Notes under the pieces: generated by a model | Databases searched by the model: none | The model's input: the letters and a program-made list of their open reading frames with translations, nothing else | Told to the model about the DNA's origin: nothing | DNA from: Flavobacterium araucananum | GTDB taxonomy: Bacteria; Bacteroidota; Bacteroidia; Flavobacteriales; Flavobacteriaceae | NCBI RefSeq assembly: GCF_002222055.1 | Contig: NZ_MUGS01000030.1 | Span: 57,048-119,563, forward strand | Length of the DNA stretch: 62,516 nt | Direction of reading: 5' to 3' | Translations under genes and position numbers: made by a program | Part shown: in pieces, positions 1-8,705 of the stretch | Position numbering within the stretch: the first letter of the stretch is position 1 | How the letters are laid out: each line of letters starts with the position of its first letter

Positions 1-66
1 GAAAAAAACCTTGCAGGAAACGGTTTAATAAGATTCAATTCAACAAGAAAACAAATAAACGATTAA
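1..66 (+). CDS. 3' end of an unidentified gene entering from the left edge
   Basis: Frame 1 is open from the first base for 21 codons and ends at TAA (64-66), giving a C-terminus that ends RKQIND. The stop overlaps the 3' end of the convergent trmL gene by a few bases, which is a typical tail-to-tail arrangement. The piece is too short to identify. It could be chance, since 21 open codons are not strong evidence in AT-rich DNA. Confidence 0.35.
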   Translation, partial: EKNLAGNGLIRFNSTRKQIND

Positions 67-518
67 ACCTTCAACCCAATTTGTCTCTTAGCTTCACCAA
101 CCACAAAAGCCACAGAATTGGCGATATTAAAACTTCTAATTAATTTTGACATCGGAATCGTCAGGTGATTTTCAAAACGAGCTAAAACCTCTTTGCTCAA
201 ACCAACGCTTTCTTTACCAAAAACCAACCAGTCTCCGTCCTGAAAATTAATTTCAAGATACGATTTTTCGGCATGGGAACTCATCAGGAAAACACGTGAC
301 TGATCCGGAATTTGTGCAATCCATTCCTCTATATTTTGATATTCGGTAACGTCAAGATGTACCCAATAATCCAATCCCGAACGTTTCAGGTTTTTATCAT
401 TAATCACAAATCCAAACGGATGAATGAGGTGTAACCTACTTTCTGTACCCACACACAATCTTCCAATATTTCCGGTATTATTTGGTATTTCAGGTTCTAC
501 GAGAACTACGTTTAGCAT
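63..518 (-). CDS. trmL: tRNA (cytidine/uridine-2'-O-)-methyltransferase TrmL
   Basis: A SpoU/TrmD (SPOUT) methyltransferase of 151 residues, the usual TrmL length, consisting of the catalytic domain alone. TrmL 2'-O-methylates the wobble base 34 of tRNA-Leu isoacceptors using S-adenosylmethionine in the cytoplasm. The three family motifs are visible: the N-terminal EPEIPNNTGNIGR block (about residues 8-20), the middle FGKESVGL block (about 100-107), and the C-terminal PM...RSFNIANSVA block that forms the knotted cofactor site. The family more often reads SLNLS where this protein has SFNIA. The gene is monocistronic by position. The 58-bp spacer upstream contains a degenerate TTATAAG-type simple repeat. 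Confidence 0.93.
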   Translation of the reverse strand: MLNVVLVEPEIPNNTGNIGRLCVGTESRLHLIHPFGFVINDKNLKRSGLDYWVHLDVTEYQNIEEWIAQIPDQSRVFLMSSHAEKSYLEINFQDGDWLVFGKESVGLSKEVLARFENHLTIPMSKLIRSFNIANSVAFVVGEAKRQIGLKV

Positions 519-576
519 TTTTTTTGAGTTATGAGTTATAAGTTATAAGTTATGGGTTTCAAAAATTAGCTAATTT

Positions 577-1161
577 TCAAATGGACTCATTATCTAATTT
601 AAAAAAATCGGAAACTTCAATGACTTCTCCGGCTTTTAAGTTTTGCAAATATACATTTCCTATACGAACACGAACCAATCTTAAAGTAGGAAAACCAACA
701 GCGGCAGTCATTTTTCGAACCTGACGAAACTTTCCTTCATTTACGGTTATCGATGCCCATGAAGTAGGACCGTGACGTTCATCACGGATTTTTTTTGCCC
801 TGGGTCCAAAATCCGGAATTTCGGTAACTATAAAAGCAGCGCAGGGTTTCGTTTTATATTTTCCGCCATCAAAACCAATTTCGACACCTTTTTGCAATTC
901 TTCGATAGCTTCAGGAGTGATATTGCCGTCGACCTGAACATAATATTCCTTATCAACTTTTTTGCTTCGTATTTGTTCGCTAACCTTTCCGTCTGTTGTT
1001 AGCAAAAGCAATCCTTCAGAATCCTCGTCAAGTCTGCCAATAGCCATTGTACCGGTGGGAAAATCATGCAACTCTCCCAAAAGTTTTTTCTTTCTTTTTA
1101 GTTCATAGATAAATTGGCTCAGATAGCCGTAAGGTTTAAAAAGAATGAAATGGTGGTGCAT
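577..1161 (-). CDS. rRNA pseudouridine synthase, RluE/RsuA family without S4 domain
   Basis: A 194-residue RsuA-family pseudouridine synthase. The catalytic motif GRLDEDSEGLLLLTTDG (about residues 42-58) contains the active-site Asp, and KPYGYLSQF near the start is typical of the RluE subgroup, which modifies 23S rRNA. There is no N-terminal S4 RNA-binding domain, as in RluE. The C-terminal EGKFRQVRKM...VGFPTLRLVRVRIG block is the second conserved family region. The start is supported by a promoter -7 element 18 bases upstream. The exact rRNA target cannot be read from sequence, so RluE is a best match rather than proof. Confidence 0.88.
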   Translation of the reverse strand: MHHHFILFKPYGYLSQFIYELKRKKKLLGELHDFPTGTMAIGRLDEDSEGLLLLTTDGKVSEQIRSKKVDKEYYVQVDGNITPEAIEELQKGVEIGFDGGKYKTKPCAAFIVTEIPDFGPRAKKIRDERHGPTSWASITVNEGKFRQVRKMTAAVGFPTLRLVRVRIGNVYLQNLKAGEVIEVSDFFKLDNESI

Positions 1162-1178
1162 ATTATTAATTTAAAATG

Positions 1179-1186
1179 CAAAGATA
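1179..1186 (-). promoter_or_regulatory. -7 element (TATCTTTG) upstream of the pseudouridine synthase
   Basis: The minus strand reads TATCTTTG, a perfect match to the Bacteroidota consensus TAnnTTTG, 18 bases upstream of the start codon at 1161. I see no -33 TTG at the expected 19-21 base spacing. Confidence 0.5.
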
Positions 1187-1303
1187 GTTTTGTTTGAGAA
1201 GGAATTAAAATATTGCTCAAATAAACCAAAAGCTATGTTAAAGGTCTTATTTTTTTGTATTAGAATTCGTAATATTATGATACTAACATTAAAATATAAG
1301 ATT

Positions 1304-1672
1304 ATGGGAACTAATAATTTAGGCTCGAAAAAGATAAATGGGGTACAAAAAACCAATGACGAATTAAAAGGTAAAAACGTTTCTCACGATACAGATGAAA
1401 ACAAATTAGAACTAAAAAAAGAAGTGGTTACGGATAAAAGTGGCGATAAAAAAGTCGTCGACAGAGCCCGAAACGAAAATGAAGTCATAAACGAAGTTCC
1501 GGATAAAACTAAATCAGGCAATGCAAATGCAAACCGCGGAGTGAATAGTGAGGAAGAGGCAAAAAAGACTGTAGAAAACAAAGACAGAAACTCTGATATC
1601 ACGCCCAATCGATACCCTAATTCAAATCCGGAAAGCCATAAAGATCGTGGCAATATGAAATTAGATGATTAA
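1304..1672 (+). CDS. small hydrophilic protein of unknown function
   Basis: A 122-residue, highly charged protein starting MGTNNLGSKK, with no hydrophobic segment and no recognisable fold; it looks intrinsically disordered. I chose the ATG at 1304 because the codons before it encode an implausible Cys/Ile-rich stretch in what looks like promoter DNA. Composition is dominated by Lys, Asn, Asp and Glu, and the C-terminus is rich in Asn/Pro (TPNRYPNSNPES). A hairpin terminator follows directly. Its function is unknown; the composition resembles small hydrophilic, stress-type proteins, but that is only a resemblance. Confidence 0.6.
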   Translation: MGTNNLGSKKINGVQKTNDELKGKNVSHDTDENKLELKKEVVTDKSGDKKVVDRARNENEVINEVPDKTKSGNANANRGVNSEEEAKKTVENKDRNSDITPNRYPNSNPESHKDRGNMKLDD

Positions 1673-1678
1673 TTTATA

Positions 1679-1709
1679 AAAGACTATCTCCCCTAAGGTA
1701 GTCTTTTTT
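1679..1709 (+). terminator. intrinsic terminator after the small hydrophilic protein
   Basis: AGACTATC and GGTAGTCT form an 8-bp stem (one or two G-T pairs) followed by six T residues, seven bases after the stop codon. Confidence 0.75.
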
Positions 1710-1924
1710 GATGTTTTATTGGTAATTTTAAAACAAAGGTTTATCTTGTTAAAATATTTGTATTGCGTGAATTCGTACAATAGTGTATAATGCCGTAAAG
1801 TCAATATATGATTAATGATTGTTTAATTTTTTAATAAATAAATTGACTTTTGTTGTAGGATGTTTATAAAAACACAATACAATAAGTTTATGGTTTCACA
1901 ATATTCTCTTAACTTTAAAGAGTA

Positions 1925-1932
1925 TAAATTTG
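1925..1932 (+). promoter_or_regulatory. possible -7 element (TAAATTTG) of the secreted nuclease-like gene
   Basis: A perfect TAnnTTTG match 28 bases upstream of the start codon at 1961. No -33 TTG is found at normal spacing. The rest of the 1710-1960 spacer shows no other feature that I can see. Confidence 0.35.
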
Positions 1933-1960
1933 ATTTCTAAAAACTCTATTTTTTTAACGT

Positions 1961-4900
1961 ATGAAAAACATTTACTCTTTGCGCCATTTTATGGCTTTTT
2001 TAAGTTTTTTTTATTGCTGTTCTGCAAATCTTTTTGCCCAGACAATGCCTGCCGCTCAAGCATTGCCCTACACGCAAAATTTTAATGGGTTAGCCGCAGA
2101 CGCTGTTGCATATCCGGCAGGGTTTCAGGGATGGACAGCTGGTGTATCACCCGGATCTACTTTTCTTACAAGTGCAACTCTGGTTGCAGACCGGGCTTTG
2201 ATTGCCAGTAGTGCAGCAAATACCACTAGTGGTAATTTTCATAATTATAATGGTAAGATTGGATTTTTAAATACCAATTCGCTTGATTTAACCATAGGCC
2301 TGGCCTTTGTAACTACAGGACAAACCGGAGTGCAGGTTAAATTTGATGCAATGACAATTCGTAATCCTTACGATGTACCGCCAGCTACAGCCAACACGCG
2401 TATAAATGAAATGGTTTTGCAATACAGAGTAGGAACTGGTTCTCCTTTTATTACTTTATTACCAACTGCTTATACAAATAGCGATGAAAAACAAATAACG
2501 GCTATTACTACTCCTCAAAATCTGAAAACGATAAAGGTGACTTTGCCTTCAGATTGTGATAATCAGCCATTAGTACAAATAAGATGGATTTCAAGACAAG
2601 TTTCAGGAGGAGGTTCTCGTCCGTCATTTGCTATTGATAATATCGATATCAGAAGTGATAATACAGCACCGATAAGTGCAGTAAGTTATCCTAAAGCAGA
2701 TAATATTTTATCAGGAAGTTTTGATTTTTCTGATAAGCTGGATGAACCTGGAAAAACATATTATGTTTTATTGCCAGGATCAAGTACAGCACCAACAGCC
2801 ACTCAGGTAAAAGCAGGAACTGATGCAAATGGGCTTCCGGCTTTACAATCCGGATTTTTAGATGTTGCTACTATTGCTCAGGCATATACCAAAACTTTTT
2901 CAGGGTTGTCACTGAATACAACCTATTCTGTTTTTTCTGTTTCTGAGGATCTTTATGGAAACATACAAACAACGCCAGCAAAAGTTGATGCAACCACTTC
3001 AAGTGTTGTAGTTCCTTCTTTATCAACAAGCATTTCTGCTTTAGACCTGGGATTTTCGGAGGCAAATTTTAGCTCCGATAATTTTAGCTATCAAATTCAG
3101 GGTGCTAATATCGCAACAGATGTAACAGTAGCTGCAACAGGAAACTTTACGGTTTCTAAAGATGGTACTACTTTTGGCGCTTCAATTACATTTGTAGCGG
3201 CTGACTTTGCTTTAAACGCTACACCTACAGTTTATGTTCGATTTACTCCAAATGCAACAGGAATTGTTTCAGGACAAATAACTCATGATACCACTGGTGC
3301 AGCGACAAAAACAGTTACACTAACCGGAACAGGAATTGATCCTTATGTACAAGGTTTTAATGATGTAAATGTTTTAACAAATAGTGGCTGGACGCAATAT
3401 AATGTTGCGGGTCCTTTGAATAAATGGATACAAACAACAGTAGCCAGAAATATAAACTCAGGTACCGGAGCAGTTTTGGTAAACGGATATTCGGATACCG
3501 GAGCAAGCAAAGACTGGTTGATTTCGCCTAAATTACATTTAGATAACTTAGCCAAATTTGATAAATCGATATTACTTTCATTTTACTCTCGTAAGTTTTA
3601 TGCAGGAACAGATTTAAAATTAATGGTTTCTACTAATTACGACGGTGTAAGTAATCCTGAAAATGCTACCTGGACAGAATTGCAAGGGAAATTTCCAACG
3701 GTAACAGGAACTTATGCACAGTCACAATTTATAGATCTTGGAGCTTACAAAACAAGCCATACCTATCTGGCATGGGTTTATGTAACTACAGCAGGAGGGG
3801 CAAGTAATGCTGCCGAATGGTCGTTGGACGATGTAGCGATTACAAACGAAGCCGGTTTTGTAGATGCGAATCCTGTTCTGGATTTTGGGGATGTTAATCC
3901 TAACAGTATATCTGCAAGTCAGTCTTTTATTTTTAAGGCAAACGGTTACAATGATATTACAATTACTGCACCATCAGATTTTCAAATATCTTTGGATAAC
4001 AGTACTTTTCAATCGGGTATTGTGGTTACTGAAGCTGATGCAGCGGCAGGAAAAACGCTTTATGCAAGATTTACGCCTTCTGTAAAAGCATTGAAAATTT
4101 CTGGAACTTTGACTGTTGCAGGAACTTCATTAAACAAACAAATTGGAGCCTTTACAGGATCTTCTTTGACTAAAGAAGAAACTTTTGATGTTGTTACTTA
4201 CAATTTAGAATTTTTTGGTACAGCTGTTAAAGATGCCTCCGGAGTTGAATTTGGTCCAACTGATAATGTATTGCAAGTCAAAAATGTAGCCAAGGTAATG
4301 AATAAGCTAAATGCTGACGTTTATGTAGTTCAGGAAGTATCAGACGAGATTTCCCTGAATGATTTGATCACACAAATAAGCATTAACGGAAAAACATTCG
4401 ATAAAACAATTTCGCCAAGATGGTCTTATTCCTTCAAAGCAGATGATCCTAATTTTCCTCCTCAAAAGTTAGTGGTACTTTATAATACAAAAACGGTAAC
4501 AGTAAAAAATACACGTGTAATGTTTCAGGATCTAAGCGATCAGATCCAAAACGGAACTACAACTATCCCAGATTATCCGGGTGGAAACAGTAAAAGTTTT
4601 TTCTCATCAGGTCGTTTGCCATACATGGTACAAATTGAGACGAATATTGGTGGTGTAAAAAAACTGCTTAATTTAGTAGATCTTCATGCACGCGCTAATA
4701 GCGGAAGTGATATATCGAAATACAATATGCGTAAATACGACGCACAAGTATTAAAAGACAGTTTAGATCGTTATTATGCAAACTCTAATTTGATCCTTTT
4801 AGGAGATTATAATGATGATGTAAAAGCATCTGTAATTGCACCAAATCCTTCATCGTATAAAATGTTTGTAGATGATACTACAAATTATACAGCCCTTACT

Positions 4901-5389
4901 TTAGGTATTAGCCAGGCTGGTGCTTTTAGTTATCTGAGTTCAAGCGGATTTTTAGATCATATCACGATCTCTAATGAATTGAATGATGAATACATCCAAA
5001 ATTCAATAGGAGTTTACGATCCTCGTGCAGACATTTTTGATTATGTCAATACAACATCTGATCACGGACCGGTAATTGCCCGTTTTGAATTTAAAGGAAA
5101 CTTATCTACAATAGATTACGAGCTTAAAAACGGATACCTTGTAAACGCATATCCTAATCCGGCAAGAGATGTTGTAAATGTTGTGGTAAAAACGAATAGC
5201 GACAAGAAATTAAAACTAAAGTTTTATGATGTATCAGGTCATTTAGTAAGCAATCCTGTCGAAATAAATGCCACACAGGACCTAAACACTACAGTTGTTC
5301 CTGTGAGTCATTTACAAACCGGAATTTATTTCTATACTTTAACAGAGAATAATAAAGTGGTCTATAAAGGAAAAGTTATAAAAAAATAA
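1961..5389 (+). CDS. secreted multidomain protein with endonuclease/exonuclease/phosphatase domain and T9SS tail
   Basis: A 1142-residue exported protein. A signal peptide (about 1-27, ending LFAQ) is followed by an N-terminal jelly-roll-like region (about 35-230), an Ig/FN3-like stretch (235-350), an Ig-like domain (350-457), a 'choice-of-anchor'-type jelly roll (458-630, with WLISPKL and WSLDDV motifs) and another Ig-like domain (630-735). Residues about 738-1045 form an endonuclease/exonuclease/phosphatase (EEP) domain with its active-site set intact: YNLEFFG, VVQEVSD, VDLHARA, LGDYNDD and SDHGPV. The last about 85 residues, starting NAYPNPARD and ending in KGKVIKK, are a type A T9SS sorting domain. 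It is probably a cell-surface or released nuclease or phosphodiesterase; whether the substrate is DNA, RNA or a lipid phosphate cannot be told. It is monocistronic. Confidence 0.88.
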   Translation: MKNIYSLRHFMAFLSFFYCCSANLFAQTMPAAQALPYTQNFNGLAADAVAYPAGFQGWTAGVSPGSTFLTSATLVADRALIASSAANTTSGNFHNYNGKIGFLNTNSLDLTIGLAFVTTGQTGVQVKFDAMTIRNPYDVPPATANTRINEMVLQYRVGTGSPFITLLPTAYTNSDEKQITAITTPQNLKTIKVTLPSDCDNQPLVQIRWISRQVSGGGSRPSFAIDNIDIRSDNTAPISAVSYPKADNILSGSFDFSDKLDEPGKTYYVLLPGSSTAPTATQVKAGTDANGLPALQSGFLDVATIAQAYTKTFSGLSLNTTYSVFSVSEDLYGNIQTTPAKVDATTSSVVVPSLSTSISALDLGFSEANFSSDNFSYQIQGANIATDVTVAATGNFTVSKDGTTFGASITFVAADFALNATPTVYVRFTPNATGIVSGQITHDTTGAATKTVTLTGTGIDPYVQGFNDVNVLTNSGWTQYNVAGPLNKWIQTTVARNINSGTGAVLVNGYSDTGASKDWLISPKLHLDNLAKFDKSILLSFYSRKFYAGTDLKLMVSTNYDGVSNPENATWTELQGKFPTVTGTYAQSQFIDLGAYKTSHTYLAWVYVTTAGGASNAAEWSLDDVAITNEAGFVDANPVLDFGDVNPNSISASQSFIFKANGYNDITITAPSDFQISLDNSTFQSGIVVTEADAAAGKTLYARFTPSVKALKISGTLTVAGTSLNKQIGAFTGSSLTKEETFDVVTYNLEFFGTAVKDASGVEFGPTDNVLQVKNVAKVMNKLNADVYVVQEVSDEISLNDLITQISINGKTFDKTISPRWSYSFKADDPNFPPQKLVVLYNTKTVTVKNTRVMFQDLSDQIQNGTTTIPDYPGGNSKSFFSSGRLPYMVQIETNIGGVKKLLNLVDLHARANSGSDISKYNMRKYDAQVLKDSLDRYYANSNLILLGDYNDDVKASVIAPNPSSYKMFVDDTTNYTALTLGISQAGAFSYLSSSGFLDHITISNELNDEYIQNSIGVYDPRADIFDYVNTTSDHGPVIARFEFKGNLSTIDYELKNGYLVNAYPNPARDVVNVVVKTNSDKKLKLKFYDVSGHLVSNPVEINATQDLNTTVVPVSHLQTGIYFYTLTENNKVVYKGKVIKK

Positions 5390-5410
5390 GAATAAAGATT
5401 AAAATATAAA

Positions 5411-5444
5411 AGAGGCATCCGCCGCAGTGGATGCCTCTTTTTTT
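5411..5444. terminator. bidirectional intrinsic terminator
   Basis: GAGGCATCC and GGATGCCTC form a perfect 9-bp stem with an 8-base loop. It is followed by T7 on the plus strand, and the minus strand also has a T-rich tail. It lies between the converging secreted-nuclease and MepB-like genes. Confidence 0.9.
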
Positions 5445-5448
5445 ATGT

Positions 5449-5970
5449 TTAGAATAAAGCTCGAAATTTGATTAAATCTAATTTTGGAGTTATATTAAAG
5501 AAATAGTCTAATTGCCATTGCTGTGTTTTCTGCGCTTGTTTGCTGGTTGTTTCATCCCAGGGCGGATAAACTCTGGTGGCTCTTTTGCCTTCTTTAGTTG
5601 CTGTTGAGAAAATTCCTTTTTCTAATAAAATGTTTTTCGGAAAAATAAATTGTCCAAATAGCCCCTCTTTCCTAACACTGATAATGACAAAATCTATTGC
5701 ATCTACAAAATCAAAAGGTTCGATTATTCCGGTTGCATTTCGTTTCCATAATGTTAGAAACTGACCTATTTTTGTGGGCGTTATTTTTGCCTTGCGGTAA
5801 CAAATGTATTTTTCGTTCAAATAAAAATGGTAAGCATCATAATCTGTACTTTCAGCTTCCGGCTGAGGTTGCGAAGCATTAAAAGGACAACAATCATAAA
5901 CTAATTCTTTGGCAGATACCAGATCATCAGGCAATGATTTCTGAAAATTCCATGTATTTATAATGGGCAT
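5449..5970 (-). CDS. MepB family protein
   Basis: A 173-residue protein matching the MepB family. Recognisable blocks are YRKAKITPTKIGQFLTLWKR (about residues 57-76), PFDFVDAIDFVIISVRKEG (about 84-102), GQFIFPKNIL, and GKRATRVYPPWDE (about 128-140). In staphylococci the family is named after mepB, a gene of unknown biochemical function beside the MepA multidrug efflux pump; no efflux gene or MarR regulator is adjacent here. It is a soluble cytoplasmic protein with no signal peptide. It stands alone between the bidirectional terminator and the sigma-factor operon. The family assignment is confident; the activity is unknown. Confidence 0.8.
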   Translation of the reverse strand: MPIINTWNFQKSLPDDLVSAKELVYDCCPFNASQPQPEAESTDYDAYHFYLNEKYICYRKAKITPTKIGQFLTLWKRNATGIIEPFDFVDAIDFVIISVRKEGLFGQFIFPKNILLEKGIFSTATKEGKRATRVYPPWDETTSKQAQKTQQWQLDYFFNITPKLDLIKFRALF

Positions 5971-6024
5971 TGGATAAAAGATTCCTTTAAAGTTATTTTT
6001 GGTAAAATTACCACAAAAAGAAGC

Positions 6025-8106
6025 TTAAAAAGAAACGTTCAACCCAAAATTTAATCCCCACTGAAACTGATTAAAAGACTGATTCGTTAATGGATTTATA
6101 TAATAATTCATGGCAGGCTCTACAAAAACATTTGTTTTTTTATAGATGCGATATTGCAACGTACTACTTAACGTAGAACCATAAATAAAATCGTTGGCAT
6201 TGATATTCTCTCCCATCGAACTACCGTCTAAAGCCACATTGTTAGAAATTAATTTCCCTACAAAACCGCCTGTATTCAAATAAATACTGGCTTTGTTTCT
6301 ACTAAAAATAGAATAAGAAACCTCTAAAGGCATTTCTATATAGCGCAAGTTTTGATCTAAATTTCCACGTTGAATGTTGCTGCTTTCGATATCATTTTCT
6401 TTTAATGCATTTACAGTAGAACTCGTTACAAAAACATAATCAGAACTCTCTGCAATTCTTGGTGCAGCAGCAGTAGCATTTTGATTAAAATAATCGCTTG
6501 AACTAAAAAAAGCATTGTTTTTTGCACTTAAATACGAAACATTTGCAACACTCTGACCCAATTCGTTAATTTTAAAACCAGAAGCAACAGTCCATTTTTT
6601 ATTGATTTTATATTTGGTTTTTACACCATACGAGTTACTTTGTTTAGAGTCGTTTGTGTTTCCAAAAGTTTTTTCATTTTTATAATTTTCAGAATTGGCT
6701 ATCCCTGCAAAAACTTCAAGTGCCCATTTTTCGCCTTTAGGCAAAGCTTTGCTTTCCTTTTCTGTTTTCTCTTCCGGAGTTATAATACCTTTTTCTAAAT
6801 TTTGTAGCTGCGCTAATTGTACAGAATCCTGCTTGCTTAAAACCGCATCAAATTTTAAATTACTGTTAGCATTGCTTACCGTTTGCTTTTCAGCTAATGA
6901 GCCCGTATTGTTTTGTTTTGCCTTCGCATCATTAATTACTTTTTGCTTACTGTTCAAACTTGAGTCCGAAAGATTAAAAGCAAGAGTGTTGTTGCTGTTA
7001 GAAGCGGCCTGATTTTCAAAAATAGAATTGGCTAATTTATTTTTTGAAGTTGAATGAAACGGATTTGCTTTTCCGGCAACAAAAGTTTTTTCGGCAAGAA
7101 TTTTATCAGAAGCTTTTTTATCAGCCTTTGCAATTTGATTTTTAGAACCGGAATTAAATAAATTTGCTTGAGCCGAAACCGTTACTTTTTCAGATTCCGT
7201 TTTATCCGAAGCTTTTTTATCAGCCTTTGCAATTTGATTTTTAGAACCGGAATTAAATGAATTTGCTTTGGCCGAAACCGTTACTTTTTCAGTTTTCGTT
7301 TTATCAGAAGCTTTTTTATCAGCCTTTGCAATTTGATTTTTAGGATCAGTATTTAATAAATTTGCTTGAGCCGAAATCGTTACTTTTTCAGTTTCCGTTT
7401 TATCAGAAGCTTTTTTATCAGCCTTTGCAATTTGATTTTTAGGATCAGTATTTAATAAATTTGCTTGAGCCGAAACAGCTATTTTTTCAGTTTCCGTTTT
7501 ATCCGAAGCTTTTTTATCAGTATTGGCGATTTGATATTGAGAATCTGAATTGAATCCGTTTTTTTGATTGGTAACCTGTGTTTTTTCTGCTACAGCTTCT
7601 TCTTTAACGGCTGCTTTTCTTGTGTTTGATTTTGGATTTAAAACAGTACTGTTATCAACGTTTTTATAATCGGTATGAGCAACTGTCGTTTTTTGATTTT
7701 GATTTTTTTGATAATTATTTTTTTGATTGCTCTTATTTTCTATAGCGGAAGCTCCTGCAGGATTATCGGATTGTTTTTCAAGAATAATTCCCTCCGTTTT
7801 TGCTTCCTGAGTAGAGAGGTTTTGCTTTGCTTTAAAGTCATTTTTGGGTGCATCAAGAACAACAGGATTATTGTCTACAGTACCATTTTTGATAGTTTTG
7901 ATTGCTGAGTTAGACGTAAAATGTAAAACAGAAGGCAGTAATAAGCCCAATAATAAGCATGCGGCAACAGACCACCAAAGAATAGCTTTTTTCTTCTTTT
8001 TAGGCTGATCTAATTTTTTCTCAATTTGACTCCATAATTCAGGAGGCGGAACACTCGAAAAGTTTTCCATTGATGAAAAAATATCTTCTATATCTTGCTT
8101 TTTCAT
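6025..8106 (-). CDS. membrane-anchored protein with repeat linker and beta-barrel-like C-terminus, coupled to an ECF sigma factor
   Basis: A 693-residue protein whose start overlaps the sigma gene by 4 bases (ATGA), so translation is probably coupled. Layout: a charged cytoplasmic head of about 40 residues starting MKKQDIEDIF with PPPELWSQIEKKL; one transmembrane segment (about 41-65); a Lys/Ala/Asn/Gln-rich linker of about 390 residues holding five 33-residue repeats (about 185-350); and a C-terminal part (about 458-693) of alternating aromatic strands like small outer-membrane barrels, ending in GLNFGLNVSF. By position and topology it should regulate the adjacent sigma factor, but the head is not a recognisable zinc-binding anti-sigma domain. 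Similar proteins in Bacteroidota are usually called only 'outer membrane beta-barrel protein'. The regulatory role is inference. Confidence 0.75.
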   Translation of the reverse strand: MKKQDIEDIFSSMENFSSVPPPELWSQIEKKLDQPKKKKKAILWWSVAACLLLGLLLPSVLHFTSNSAIKTIKNGTVDNNPVVLDAPKNDFKAKQNLSTQEAKTEGIILEKQSDNPAGASAIENKSNQKNNYQKNQNQKTTVAHTDYKNVDNSTVLNPKSNTRKAAVKEEAVAEKTQVTNQKNGFNSDSQYQIANTDKKASDKTETEKIAVSAQANLLNTDPKNQIAKADKKASDKTETEKVTISAQANLLNTDPKNQIAKADKKASDKTKTEKVTVSAKANSFNSGSKNQIAKADKKASDKTESEKVTVSAQANLFNSGSKNQIAKADKKASDKILAEKTFVAGKANPFHSTSKNKLANSIFENQAASNSNNTLAFNLSDSSLNSKQKVINDAKAKQNNTGSLAEKQTVSNANSNLKFDAVLSKQDSVQLAQLQNLEKGIITPEEKTEKESKALPKGEKWALEVFAGIANSENYKNEKTFGNTNDSKQSNSYGVKTKYKINKKWTVASGFKINELGQSVANVSYLSAKNNAFFSSSDYFNQNATAAAPRIAESSDYVFVTSSTVNALKENDIESSNIQRGNLDQNLRYIEMPLEVSYSIFSRNKASIYLNTGGFVGKLISNNVALDGSSMGENINANDFIYGSTLSSTLQYRIYKKTNVFVEPAMNYYINPLTNQSFNQFQWGLNFGLNVSF
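7052..7550 (-). repeat. five in-frame 99-bp tandem repeats inside the linker of the barrel-like protein
   Basis: The GAAGCTTTTTT landmark on the plus strand recurs at 7109, 7208, 7307, 7406 and 7505, exactly 99 bases apart. Each unit encodes 33 residues with the core DKKASDKTETEKVTVSAQAN. The three central units are nearly identical, while the first and last are diverged. The period is a multiple of three, so copy-number change would lengthen or shorten the linker without a frameshift. Confidence 0.93.
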
Positions 8107-8654
8107 GCTGTTTTAAAATTTTTTATACTCAGTATTCTTTTTTGCAAAATCTGCTTGGCTCTGTTTAAATTTGATTTTGATGTTCCTTCTGAAATTTTTA
8201 GTAACGCACCAATTTCCTTATGTTTCATTTTTTCGAAGACATACAAGTTAAAAACGGTTCGATATTGGTCCGGTAAATCTCTTATGTATTCTAATAGTTT
8301 TTCCTGTTCTATGGGTAATGTATCTAATTCTTCCTCTTCAATAAAATCAGTATCAGGATCAAAAACATCTAAAAAGAAACTCTCTTTTTTCTTTTTATTT
8401 AAAGTCTCGATTAGTTTATTGATAAAAATACGCTTTAGCCAGCCTTCAAAACTTCCTTCAAATTTGTATTGACTTATTTTTTGAAACACAATGACAAATG
8501 CTTCCTGAAACACATCTTTGGCATCATCTTCATTTTTCATATACTTTAGGCAAATACCATATAAAACAGGAGAGAACAACTGATAGATTTTCAGTTGTCC
8601 TTCTCTGTCATTTTTTATGCACAGCCGAATGTATTTTTCTAAATCGTCTTTCAA
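8103..8654 (-). CDS. RNA polymerase sigma factor, ECF (sigma-70) family
   Basis: A 183-residue ECF sigma factor. Region 2 (about residues 20-88) contains YGICLKYMKNEDDAKDVFQEAF, the core-binding and -10 recognition helix region. After an acidic linker, region 4 (about 118-175) contains LPDQYRTVFNLYVFEKMKHKEIGALL and the helix-turn-helix ISEGTSKSNLNRAKQILQKRI for -35 recognition. It is the first gene of a two-gene operon whose second gene encodes the membrane-anchored barrel-like protein, the usual sigma/regulator order. A TATTTTTG -7-like element lies at 8678-8685. Its target genes are unknown. It is not a SusC/D-associated FecI-type pair, since no FecR or TonB receptor is next to it. Confidence 0.95.
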   Translation of the reverse strand: MKDDLEKYIRLCIKNDREGQLKIYQLFSPVLYGICLKYMKNEDDAKDVFQEAFVIVFQKISQYKFEGSFEGWLKRIFINKLIETLNKKKKESFFLDVFDPDTDFIEEEELDTLPIEQEKLLEYIRDLPDQYRTVFNLYVFEKMKHKEIGALLKISEGTSKSNLNRAKQILQKRILSIKNFKTA

Positions 8655-8705
8655 AAAAGTGGTATTGATTGGTTTTGCAAAAATAGTTTTTATAAGCTTA
8701 TAAAA

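Noticed and set aside
7052..7550. CRISPR-like periodic repeats
   Set aside because: The units are contiguous 99-bp coding repeats without unique spacers and there are no cas genes.
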